A stretch of DNA of 5,443 nt from Globobulimina sp. (taxonomy: Eukaryota; Foraminifera; Rotaliida): assembly GCA_003354225.1 (NCBI GenBank), contig PIVH01000570.1, forward strand, positions 1-5,443, in the 5' to 3' direction. Below the pieces are notes generated by a model, which saw nothing but the letters and a program-made list of their open reading frames with translations, was not told the origin of the DNA and made no database searches. A program made the position numbers and the translations under genes. This document shows, piece after piece, positions 1-5,443 of this stretch (the first letter of the stretch is position 1; each line of letters opens with the position of its first letter).

Positions 1-77
1 TGTGGTATATTAACATATTGTACCCCCCCTATTGTAAGCCCCTTATACTTAAGCTAGTCTTAGACCTTAATTTAGTA

Positions 78-96
78 CTTAGTCATTCCTACTAAG
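78..96 (+). other. Small hairpin, 6-bp stem
   Basis: CTTAGT at 78-83 is the exact reverse complement of ACTAAG at 91-96, separated by a 7-nt loop. The stem does not extend. It could fold in the RNA leader, but it is weak and AT-rich and may be chance. Confidence 0.3.
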
Positions 97-127
97 AAGT
101 TACGCTATACCATATTTGGTGCGTCGA

Positions 128-150
128 CCGTTCTTAATTGAAACGAACGG
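128..150 (+). other. Small hairpin, 6-bp GC-containing stem, next to GA repeat
   Basis: CCGTTC at 128-133 pairs exactly with GAACGG at 145-150 across an 11-nt AT-rich loop. It sits immediately before the GA microsatellite. The 7-mer CGAACGG recurs at 474-480, close to the third hairpin. A structural role in the leader RNA is possible but unproven. Confidence 0.35.
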
Positions 151-162
151 AGAGAGAGAGAG
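150..162 (+). repeat. GA dinucleotide microsatellite
   Basis: An uninterrupted GAGAGAGAGAGAG run of 13 bases. It may be a simple slippage repeat. In arthropods, GA runs can bind GAGA-type factors in promoters, but the host is unknown, so this is only a possibility. Confidence 0.75.
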
Positions 163-475
163 CATAACAGCAGACATGAGTAGTAATTGGAGCAAACGCT
201 TCAATATGAAAGTACTTGTATGTAATAAAATTTGTTTTCTGTCTCAAATTCTGCACCACGAGCTTACGCTCACCAAAAACGAACTATCGACAAACATGAC
301 CTTTTTAACTGGCCAAGTGCTATTATAGCATGTTAAAATTGGTTGTGTATATCTTACAACACGCGGATAACTTTTGTTAACGTATGAAGCTGTTGATATG
401 CTACCTAGTGGCAATATTTTTGACAACACATGTCATGTACTATAACTGTACGACGTTAAAGTGTTGAAGGTACCG

Positions 476-493
476 AACGGATTTAAAACCGTT
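476..493 (+). other. Small hairpin, 5-bp stem
   Basis: AACGG at 476-480 pairs with CCGTT at 489-493 around an 8-nt loop (ATTTAAAA). The shape resembles an isolated anticodon arm, but the flanks do not form the other arms of a tRNA, so it is recorded only as a hairpin. Confidence 0.3.
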
Positions 494-520
494 ACTACGA
501 AGCGCGTGTTATTGAAAATA

Positions 521-567
521 ATGTTGCTATGCTGACTATCAATGTTGCTATGTTGCTATGCTGACTA
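521..567 (+). repeat. Short direct repeat (18-mer twice, plus a partial copy)
   Basis: The 18-mer ATGTTGCTATGCTGACTA occurs at 521-538 and again at 550-567, exactly identical and 29 nt apart. A partial copy, ATGTTGCT, sits at 542-549 directly before the second full copy. The block ends about 80 nt upstream of the gag start. It looks like replication or RT slippage within the leader. A protein-binding or packaging role is conceivable but not shown. Confidence 0.85.
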
Positions 568-636
568 CTAAACGATTAACAACGTTTCCACATATTAAAA
601 TTAAAATTAAAGTGGTCAAAATAAACAAATTACAAT

Positions 637-687
637 ATGTATACAGGATATGATTGGCGAGCAACGAAAACAAACAAAATTACTTAG
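637..687 (+). promoter_or_regulatory. Possible 16-codon upstream ORF overlapping the gag start
   Basis: An ATG at 637 opens a frame that ends with TAG at 685-687, overlapping the start of gag in another frame. It has A at -3, as good a context as the gag ATG (G at -3). If translated, it would reduce gag initiation or require leaky scanning. It may equally lie outside the real transcript context or be ignored; there is no direct evidence of use. Confidence 0.25.
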
Positions 688-2182
688 TGATGCAATCTTA
701 GACATTCACAAAAACACAAAAACAGAAAAATCAGATTATGCACAACTAATATATGAAAAAAGCATAACAGAAAAATTCGAGGTGCACTTTCCCGCCGAAA
801 CCGCGGATGTCTTTGAATATTTCACCCGAATCGACCTTTATAAGGCCAAAAATCCGAATGTAATGAATAAACATTTGTTCCAGAATGTGATCAAATCATT
901 ACCGCGATCGAGGTTGGCGGAATGGACAAATTACCGCAATGCGCAGCTATCCGATAAAATTAGTATGCATTTGCACTTTGATGTATTGCCCGAAGCAGAG
1001 CGGAATGAATATCGTGCCATGTATTTGCTTCGTGTGTCAAACTTTGATGTATATAAAAATTGGATTTTGTCCATATTCACCATAACCGCCGACCATACCA
1101 CATTCGATTCGCTATTCCAAAATATTAACATTCGATACCATGAGGACCCCTCGGCGTTGTTCCGTCGGCTCCAACAATATTTCGCCCAAATTACTAATAT
1201 AATCAAATTATTGAATCGCACAACGTATCGCGACTCCAATTATAAGGCAGCTGACCTTACTCCGCGCGAAAAATTCAAAATATTGTATCGGATCTATGTG
1301 ACTAATAATTGGGATAAAAATAATAATAATTACGGCAAACATAATGAGAAAATGCGCATAAATATTTTGAAGGGATTGAAGGAGGATGGATATGAATATG
1401 ATGTCATCGTAGCCCTCATCAAAAAACAAGATACCAAAATCATACCACTTGAAATACGCGATGATAAAATCAAAAAATACCATTGGCAAAAATATCCATA
1501 TAATCACAATGAATCCTCCATATTCCTCATCAGCCGTAATCCAGCCACATCGAAACGAAAACGGTATTATGAGACCGATGATGGCAGTCCGCCGATAAAA
1601 AAGCAACGCTTTACATCGAAACCACAGTGCAACAACGGATTAAATTGCAGCCGCTACATTGAAAGTGGTCGCTGTACATTCTTCCATCCACCAAACGAAA
1701 TGCGTAGTCTTTACCTACAACGCAAGAAATATTTATCCAATCAAACAAAAACGTACACAACGGATAAATATAAAAACAGAAATAGAACCAAACCGGAACA
1801 GAAACGCGAGTTTAAACCGGATTGCAAATATGGAACAGAATGTAGAATGTACCAAGAAGGGCGCTGCAAATTTTATCATAAATATAAAGAAATGAAATGT
1901 GGCAAATGTGGCAAATCCGGCCACGCGAAATTTAAATGCTATGTCAAATCCATGGAAGCCAATGATAAAAGTGATAAAATCCCGCATTATGATCCGAAAA
2001 ACACTGTGAATGCAACCAAATCATTGCAGGAGTTGCAAAAATACCGTACTAATAATAAATTGTCGGACGCCCAGAACCAAAAACTGCTCACATTGGTTCA
2101 TGACATCACCGGACAGCGTCCCCGGCCTCGTACGAAGTGGAGAAAATGGAGAGGAGGCAAAGGCAGAGCCCGACGCGGATAA
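650..2182 (+). CDS. gag: Gag polyprotein (capsid plus CCCH/CCHC nucleocapsid)
   Basis: Structural protein that would assemble the cytoplasmic particle and package element RNA. The 510-residue frame begins at the first in-frame ATG after a TAA at 608-610; G at -3 supports this start. Residues about 35-290 are predicted mostly helical and capsid-like. The segment around 162-174 (HEDPSALFRRL) resembles the retroviral/Ty3 major homology region, but this is by eye. A bipartite basic signal lies at 302-320 (KRKR, then KKQR). The nucleocapsid part has finger 1, C327-x5-C333-x8-C342-x3-H346; finger 2, C392-x5-C398-x7-C406-x3-H410; and a classical zinc knuckle, C417-x2-C420-x4-H425-x4-C430. The last 21 residues are rich in Arg, Gly and Lys. 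Pol overlaps the 3' end in the +1 frame from 2010. Position and the knuckle make Gag by far the best call; capsid identity rests on context more than on similarity. Confidence 0.9.
   Translation: MIGEQRKQTKLLSDAILDIHKNTKTEKSDYAQLIYEKSITEKFEVHFPAETADVFEYFTRIDLYKAKNPNVMNKHLFQNVIKSLPRSRLAEWTNYRNAQLSDKISMHLHFDVLPEAERNEYRAMYLLRVSNFDVYKNWILSIFTITADHTTFDSLFQNINIRYHEDPSALFRRLQQYFAQITNIIKLLNRTTYRDSNYKAADLTPREKFKILYRIYVTNNWDKNNNNYGKHNEKMRINILKGLKEDGYEYDVIVALIKKQDTKIIPLEIRDDKIKKYHWQKYPYNHNESSIFLISRNPATSKRKRYYETDDGSPPIKKQRFTSKPQCNNGLNCSRYIESGRCTFFHPPNEMRSLYLQRKKYLSNQTKTYTTDKYKNRNRTKPEQKREFKPDCKYGTECRMYQEGRCKFYHKYKEMKCGKCGKSGHAKFKCYVKSMEANDKSDKIPHYDPKNTVNATKSLQELQKYRTNNKLSDAQNQKLLTLVHDITGQRPRPRTKWRKWRGGKGRARRG
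1553..1609 (+). other. Bipartite nuclear-localisation-like motif in Gag (residues 302-320)
   Basis: Two basic clusters, KRKR (302-305) and KKQR (317-320), are separated by 11 residues that include an acidic patch, matching the form of a bipartite NLS. It lies just before the first zinc finger, so RNA binding is an alternative role. Nuclear entry of Gag or of the pre-integration complex is an inference only. Confidence 0.45.
1628..1939 (+). other. Gag zinc-finger array: two CCCH fingers then a CCHC knuckle
   Basis: Three zinc-binding motifs in 104 residues. The two CCCH fingers share the pattern C-x5-C-x2-Y-x3-GR-C-x-F-x-H apart from one extra residue in finger 1. Each has KP just before its first Cys (KPQC and KPDC) and an EM dipeptide four residues after its His, so they look like a duplicated module about 65 residues apart. 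CCCH fingers of this kind bind single-stranded RNA in cellular proteins. The third motif, C-x2-C-x4-H-x4-C, is the standard retroviral and retrotransposon knuckle, which binds RNA during packaging. Finding both classes together in one Gag is unusual. Confidence 0.9.
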
Positions 2183-5100
2183 AAACCAATTATTTCCCCT
2201 CGAACTCGCGACTCCCAACAAAACTAATATGCAATCTCCTCGCCGCGACGCCAAAATCAATCTAAATCCACATTTGATTGGTTGCGGTGCTGCGATACCA
2301 ACCACCACGATCTCCGAAAGCAATATGAGTAATAAAATAGATTATTTTGAGGCAAATACCGCATTGTTAATACCTGGTGCCTATAAATTCAAATCTAATG
2401 ACGTTGGCACTCAATCGGACAATGATATTGATATGGAATTCGATGAAAAGTCCGATACCGACGATGTCAATGCATTTCTCGACAGTGATTTCATTGTCTC
2501 CGATGACGATGATTATAAAATTAATATGGAGGATACCCGAATGCCAGAACCATATGATTTAACTCCATCAATTTCGAATATATTTATGACCCATCCCGCA
2601 TTCAATACGAATAATAAATTGTATCAGGAAGCGCTTGATTATCATTTTAAGCGCAACCCAATTGATCGCCTATTAATAAATGATGATATTATTGATGTGG
2701 ATAATATCCATTTGCCAGTCCGCGAGGTTACAGTCAACGTCGCATCCTTTGATATTGGCAAAATCCCCGCATTCGCCGATACCGGCTCAAAAATACAAGC
2801 CATTGGGCCCAAAATCGCAGCAAAATATGCAAAATATCTCCAAAAATCACGTAAAGGCAAAACCTTACAGACCGGCAATGGCATACTCACAACGCATCGA
2901 TATTTGCCCTTAATTATCAAAGCAAAGAGGAAACAAAAACATAAGACAAAGAATGAAAAGGATAAATATAAATACCTATATTCAAAATTTTGGGTCATTG
3001 AGGATTTACCGAAGCAGCATGATTGGTTGATTGGTGATAATATGTTGAATGAATTAGGCTATAATTTGACGCATAAGTATGAAATATATGAGCACAAACC
3101 GCAACCACTCGACCTGCTATCCGAGGACCTCGATGACATCGCATGTATGCGGTATCCCAATATAAATCCGCCCAAAATAGATCTGAATAAGGTACACGTA
3201 CAAAATAAAGAATTGGAGCAATTTATAAGAAATACCCTGCTCAAATACCAAGAGGTCATAGCCAAAGATGAATGGGATAGTGGCATGATACCAGACGCTG
3301 AATTTGTTATAAATTTCATTGAAGGCGATGATCCGAGGAAGGATGGCTTTGTCTGTACGGAATATCCAATGCGCCACACATTACGTACGGAGGCTACGCG
3401 CCAAATCAAAGGCATGGTACAGAAAAAAGTCATATCGCGCTGTACCTCCAAGTATGTCTCGCCGATATTCCTAATACCGAAGAAAACGGGCGACGTACGG
3501 ATCGTATTTGATTATCGTATCTTGAATATGATAACGGAGAAATTATTCCATCCCATACCTCGCAGAGACCGCCTATTGCATCGATTCAAAGATAAAAAAT
3601 TCATCACATCATTGGATATGAAAGGTGGATACTGGCATATCCCAATAAAGCCAGAACACCGCAAACGGACTGCATTTGTATTTGATGGTGATGTATATTG
3701 TTGGAATGTGATGCCATTTGGCCCCAAAAACGCTCCGATGTATTTTCAGGCCGTAATGCAAAATATATTTGATGGTCTCGACTATGTCTTGGTGTACATC
3801 GACGACATATCCATTGTGTCCGAGACGCTCGCCGAACATAAGCAGCATTTGAAGGAGGTTTTTGATCGTATTCAGGCGCATGGCATCAAACTCCGACTCG
3901 ATAAATGTATATGGGGCGCCACGGAAACTGAATATTTAGGATTTGTGGTGAATAAAATTGGTGTATATACCAAGGATAGCTATAAAAAGAAGGTATTGGC
4001 CGTACCTGAGCCTACCAATAAGAAGGAGCTATTGCGCTTCCTCGGCCTCGTCCAGTTTCTCGGTGATTTCATACCGCAGCTAGGCGCCAATACCGCTCAT
4101 TTGTCCACATTGCTACATAAAGATAAGGCGCAATCATTCACATTTACGCCTCACCAACGCTCCATATTCGACAATATCAAATCAAAAATTCAAAATATTG
4201 ATTATTTGGCACATCCAGACCCACGTAAACCATTCCATGTATTTACGGATGCATCGATATATGGCATTGGCGGGATGTTGGCCCAAAAGGATGATAATGG
4301 CAAATTCCATCCAGTCGCATATTGCTCGAAAACGTTTAATCAAACACAACAGAATTGGCACGTTTCGGAGCAGGAAATCTTCGCAGTGATCCATTGTGTT
4401 GAAAAATGGCAATATTTGCTTAATTATGCGAAATTTACGATACATACCGACCACAGCAACTTAGAGAATCTATTTAATAAAGCACGAGATTTCCGCGCCG
4501 GTAAATTGTATCGATGGGCTGTGCGATTACAGGATTTCCATTTTGACTGCAAATTTATTAAAGGAAAGGATAACAAGGCAGCGGATTACCTAAGTCGCGA
4601 CGCATTGGACCTACCATCAAATATAAAAATTCGCCAATTCTATCGCGCCAAACCAAAATCAGCCGACATCGATGGTATTAATATCATAGCATCGTACCAT
4701 CAATGCTTAATCCGCGAAATATTATCATTGGACACAAATTGTAATTATTTTTGTCCATTCCAACCAACGCCGACACCAAAAACGTATCCAAATCAACCGA
4801 CGCCCATTGGCGAATCGCTTAATTGCATCATCCCACTCAAACCATTGGATACTACGCCGTACGCCGCGCCGTTTTATCCCAATTCATTCATCGATGATGT
4901 ATCGAGCGCCACCACCGACGACGACGGACCTCAACGTCACAAAGCACCGCCACCTGAGCTCGCCGACTATGATATTACCACTGAGTCCGATGACGACGCC
5001 GCATATTTACCACCATATGCCACTGTACCGTCAGACTCTGAACATCAGAAAATACCCACTCGCTCATCACGTCGCCATAATAAAAATAAAAATCCATCGG

Positions 5101-5443
5101 ATTACATTGATCATACACCATTGGTACCTACGATTGGCACCGTTTACGATGCAAAATTATTGAAAGAATCCGTGGAATTGCGACAAAAACGTGCTCTGAA
5201 TAGGTGCAAACAAAAAGAAATGAATCAAAGAATAATAAATAAAAAAGCCTCATACCCGGTGTACAATAAACAGATATTTTATCCATTTTATAGTACACCA
5301 ATCCAGGATTATTATACTTCGATAATAAATCCGAACAACGCAGAAACCCAGAAATTGATCGTCGAGAAGCAAACCGCAGACTGCTGTACAGTAGTGTTCC
5401 CGATAAGAGGTACGCATATTAGTACTAATATTATATATTATAC
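2010..5443 (+). CDS. pol: Pol polyprotein, 3'-truncated by the window (PR-RT-RH, integrase expected beyond)
   Basis: Enzymatic polyprotein of the element. The frame is open from an ATG at 2010 (after TGA at 2007-2009) to the window end: 1,144 codons without a stop. It overlaps gag by 173 nt in the +1 frame, so expression is probably as a Gag-Pol fusion by frameshifting rather than from the 2010 ATG. Other in-frame ATGs lie at 2100, 2229 (47 nt after the gag stop) and 2325, so reinitiation is the alternative. Counting from 2010: acidic segment about 130-175; protease with DTGS at 257-260; RT with catalytic Asp536 and YIDD at 596-599; RNase H with Asp747, Glu789, Asp814 and Asp859; then a Pro/Asp-rich linker to the edge. 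No integrase zinc finger or D,D-35-E core is visible. Motif order and content fix the family as Ty3/gypsy. The true N-terminus of mature Pol is unknown. Confidence 0.93.
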   Translation, partial: MQPNHCRSCKNTVLIINCRTPRTKNCSHWFMTSPDSVPGLVRSGENGEEAKAEPDADKNQLFPLELATPNKTNMQSPRRDAKINLNPHLIGCGAAIPTTTISESNMSNKIDYFEANTALLIPGAYKFKSNDVGTQSDNDIDMEFDEKSDTDDVNAFLDSDFIVSDDDDYKINMEDTRMPEPYDLTPSISNIFMTHPAFNTNNKLYQEALDYHFKRNPIDRLLINDDIIDVDNIHLPVREVTVNVASFDIGKIPAFADTGSKIQAIGPKIAAKYAKYLQKSRKGKTLQTGNGILTTHRYLPLIIKAKRKQKHKTKNEKDKYKYLYSKFWVIEDLPKQHDWLIGDNMLNELGYNLTHKYEIYEHKPQPLDLLSEDLDDIACMRYPNINPPKIDLNKVHVQNKELEQFIRNTLLKYQEVIAKDEWDSGMIPDAEFVINFIEGDDPRKDGFVCTEYPMRHTLRTEATRQIKGMVQKKVISRCTSKYVSPIFLIPKKTGDVRIVFDYRILNMITEKLFHPIPRRDRLLHRFKDKKFITSLDMKGGYWHIPIKPEHRKRTAFVFDGDVYCWNVMPFGPKNAPMYFQAVMQNIFDGLDYVLVYIDDISIVSETLAEHKQHLKEVFDRIQAHGIKLRLDKCIWGATETEYLGFVVNKIGVYTKDSYKKKVLAVPEPTNKKELLRFLGLVQFLGDFIPQLGANTAHLSTLLHKDKAQSFTFTPHQRSIFDNIKSKIQNIDYLAHPDPRKPFHVFTDASIYGIGGMLAQKDDNGKFHPVAYCSKTFNQTQQNWHVSEQEIFAVIHCVEKWQYLLNYAKFTIHTDHSNLENLFNKARDFRAGKLYRWAVRLQDFHFDCKFIKGKDNKAADYLSRDALDLPSNIKIRQFYRAKPKSADIDGINIIASYHQCLIREILSLDTNCNYFCPFQPTPTPKTYPNQPTPIGESLNCIIPLKPLDTTPYAAPFYPNSFIDDVSSATTDDDGPQRHKAPPPELADYDITTESDDDAAYLPPYATVPSDSEHQKIPTRSSRRHNKNKNPSDYIDHTPLVPTIGTVYDAKLLKESVELRQKRALNRCKQKEMNQRIINKKASYPVYNKQIFYPFYSTPIQDYYTSIINPNNAETQKLIVEKQTADCCTVVFPIRGTHISTNIIYY
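2120..2125 (+). promoter_or_regulatory. Candidate +1 ribosomal frameshift site (CCC CGG in gag frame)
   Basis: In the gag frame the codons are CCC (2120-2122) then CGG. Because four C residues run together, a tRNA on CCC could slip one base forward and still pair with CCC at 2121-2123; the next codon would then be GGC in the pol frame. It lies inside the gag/pol overlap. +1 shifts are known in Ty1 and Ty3, but their heptamers are not present here. The other visible option is slippage at the gag stop (GGA TAA A, 2177-2183). No experiment or conservation supports either choice yet. Confidence 0.4.
2397..2534 (+). other. Acidic low-complexity segment at Pol N-terminus
   Basis: About 46 codons between the gag/pol overlap and protease are strongly enriched in Asp, with Glu, Ser and Asn, including a run of four Asp. 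No known domain is recognised. It probably acts as a disordered spacer removed at maturation, and it could contact the basic Gag tail electrostatically; that is inference. Confidence 0.6.
2727..3092 (+). other. Pol aspartic protease domain
   Basis: Retropepsin-type protease that would cleave Gag and Gag-Pol in the particle. The active site is FADTGS, with the catalytic Asp at 2778-2780. The C-terminal signature LIGDNML (3027-3047) matches the usual hydrophobic-LG-x-D/N pattern, with Ile-Gly replacing Leu-Gly. The enzyme would act as a homodimer, as family members do. Between the flap region and the C-terminal signature sits a lysine-rich insert (2919-2972). Domain limits are estimated by eye. 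Confidence 0.88.
3360..4080 (+). other. Pol reverse transcriptase domain
   Basis: RNA- and DNA-dependent DNA polymerase that makes element cDNA. Motifs in order: a fingers motif near 3474-3540 (PKKTGDVRIVFDYRILN); SLDMKGGYW with the first catalytic Asp at 3615-3617; the MPFGPKNAP motif near 3711-3740; YIDD with the catalytic pair at 3801-3806; LRLDKC near 3891; EYLGF near 3930. The thumb/connection includes FLGLVQFLGDFIP (about 4038-4076). These are characteristic of Ty3/gypsy RT. FGPKNAP carries Pro where FGLKNAP is usual. All three catalytic aspartates are present, so activity is expected. Confidence 0.97.
4230..4601 (+). other. Pol RNase H domain
   Basis: Degrades the RNA strand of the RNA:DNA hybrid during reverse transcription. 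The D-E-D-D metal-binding set is complete: Asp in FTDAS (4248-4250), Glu in SEQEIFAVI (4374-4376), Asp in IHTDHSNL (4449-4451) and Asp in KAADYLSR (4584-4586). The closing AADYLSR motif is typical of Ty3/gypsy RNase H. There is only one RNase H copy, with no second archaeal-type or tether domain. Confidence 0.95.
4602..5443 (+). other. Long Pol linker after RNase H, Pro/Asp-rich; no integrase core yet
   Basis: About 280 codons follow the RNase H end without a recognised domain. The first third includes a Pro/Thr-rich stretch around 4755-4805. The middle has acidic Asp runs (about 4885-4925 and 4985-5010) with PPP and PPY strings, then a basic SSRRHNKNKN patch (about 5068-5097). The last part is Lys/Gln- then Tyr/Pro-rich (about 5150-5330). 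The HHCC zinc finger and catalytic core of integrase are not seen and presumably start beyond the edge. The final 30 or so residues might be the approach to the integrase N-terminus, but this is a guess. In many relatives this spacer is much shorter. Confidence 0.6.

Larger units (their letters stand above)
1..649 (+). other. Non-coding leader / probable 5' LTR portion and 5' UTR
   Basis: This stretch lies between the window edge and the gag start and has no credible gene: only short open frames without coding character. It is AT-rich with a C7 run at 23-29, small hairpins, a GA microsatellite and a short tandem repeat, annotated separately. By position it should contain the end of the 5' LTR, the tRNA primer-binding site and the gag leader. 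I tested the TGG-starting sites on the + strand (near 116, 187, 310, 340, 407, 614 and 655) as complements of a tRNA 3' end. None gives a plausible acceptor stem plus T-stem with the invariant C61, so no primer-binding site is called. The LTR end is likewise not placed. No promoter is called, although AT-rich TATA-like strings occur (for example near 44-50). Confidence 0.6.
1..5443 (+). mobile_element. Ty3/gypsy-like LTR retrotransposon, partial (leader, gag, most of pol)
   Basis: The whole window is best explained as one retroelement. Seen directly: a non-coding leader, a Gag-like ORF with zinc fingers, and an overlapping Pol frame encoding protease, reverse transcriptase and RNase H in that order, all on the + strand. 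Known from the family: this order followed by integrase defines Ty3/gypsy, whereas Ty1/copia puts integrase before RT; here RT follows protease directly with no integrase between. The element is truncated at the right: no integrase, pol stop, polypurine tract or 3' LTR is present. The left boundary is uncertain, because the first bases are TG (as LTRs begin) but no second LTR copy is available to define it. No internal stop or frameshift damage was found in the 4.8 kb of coding sequence, so the copy looks intact. An endogenous errantivirus-like element cannot be excluded, since an env gene would lie outside the window. Confidence 0.93.

Noticed and set aside
116-136. TGGTGCGTCGACCG as a primer-binding site
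   Set aside because: The implied acceptor stem is possible, but the T-stem side gives A at position 61 and no plausible T-arm.
116-328. A 70-codon + strand open frame in the leader
   Set aside because: It starts with TTG, has no recognisable motif, and lies in a region expected to be LTR or leader.
471-500. Possible tRNA gene around the AACGG hairpin
   Set aside because: Only one arm forms; there is no acceptor stem, no D-arm, and no GTTC-type T-loop at proper spacing.
652-672. TGGCGAGCAACG near the gag start as a primer-binding site
   Set aside because: It starts with TGG, but the implied tRNA would have T rather than the invariant C at position 61, and it overlaps the gag coding start.
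2010-2100. Cys/His-containing stretch at the start of the pol frame as a further zinc finger
   Set aside because: Cysteine spacing does not match a known finger, and this part lies upstream of the likely frameshift point, so it is probably not translated.
3059-3451. Long minus-strand open frames across pol (also near 2642-2998, 3117-3377, 3609-3881 and 4182-4454)
   Set aside because: They are antisense to clearly coding protease/RT/RNase H sequence and show no motif of their own.
4807-5163. A 118-codon + strand frame rich in His, Pro and Thr
   Set aside because: It overlaps the open pol frame in another phase and its biased composition follows from pol codon content; no start context or motif supports it.
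4602-5443. Integrase domain within the window
   Set aside because: No HHCC zinc-binding pattern and no D,D-35-E spacing could be found before the window ends.

Overview
The window reads as eukaryotic mobile DNA: the 5' two-thirds of a Ty3/gypsy-type (Metaviridae-like) LTR retrotransposon on the + strand. The evidence is a Gag ORF with nucleic-acid-binding zinc fingers, overlapped in a different frame by a Pol ORF carrying aspartic protease, reverse transcriptase and RNase H in that order. The RT motifs are of Ty3/gypsy style. No bacterial operon, Shine-Dalgarno pattern, tRNA, rRNA or CRISPR array is visible. The host cannot be named from the sequence. It is AT-rich and uses the standard code without in-frame stops in either long ORF; an animal or protist host is plausible.

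Layout: 1-649 is an AT-rich non-coding leader that may include part of the 5' LTR. It holds small hairpins, a GA microsatellite and a short tandem repeat, but I found no convincing tRNA primer-binding site. 650-2182 is gag (510 codons): a helical capsid-like part, a bipartite basic signal, two CCCH zinc fingers, one CCHC zinc knuckle and an Arg/Gly/Lys-rich tail. 2010-5443 is the pol frame, open for over 1,140 codons and cut by the window end. It runs: overlap with gag, acidic low-complexity segment, protease (D-T-G-S), RT (YIDD), RNase H (complete D-E-D-D set), then about 280 codons of Pro/Asp-rich linker. Integrase, the polypurine tract and the 3' LTR would lie beyond the right edge.

How it works together: Gag would form the particle and bind the RNA genome. 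Pol lies in +1 relative to gag over a 173-nt overlap, so a Gag-Pol fusion could be made by +1 ribosomal frameshifting, with a C-run at 2120-2123 as the best visible candidate site. Protease would mature the polyproteins, and RT/RNase H would copy the RNA. Both ORFs are intact and every catalytic residue checked is present, so this looks like a young or recently active copy.

The most unusual points are the Gag zinc-finger set (duplicated CCCH plus CCHC), the +1 gag/pol arrangement, a lysine-rich insert in the protease, and the long linker after RNase H. I see no evidence for a wholly new kind of system; the likely novelty is an unusual Ty3/gypsy lineage.
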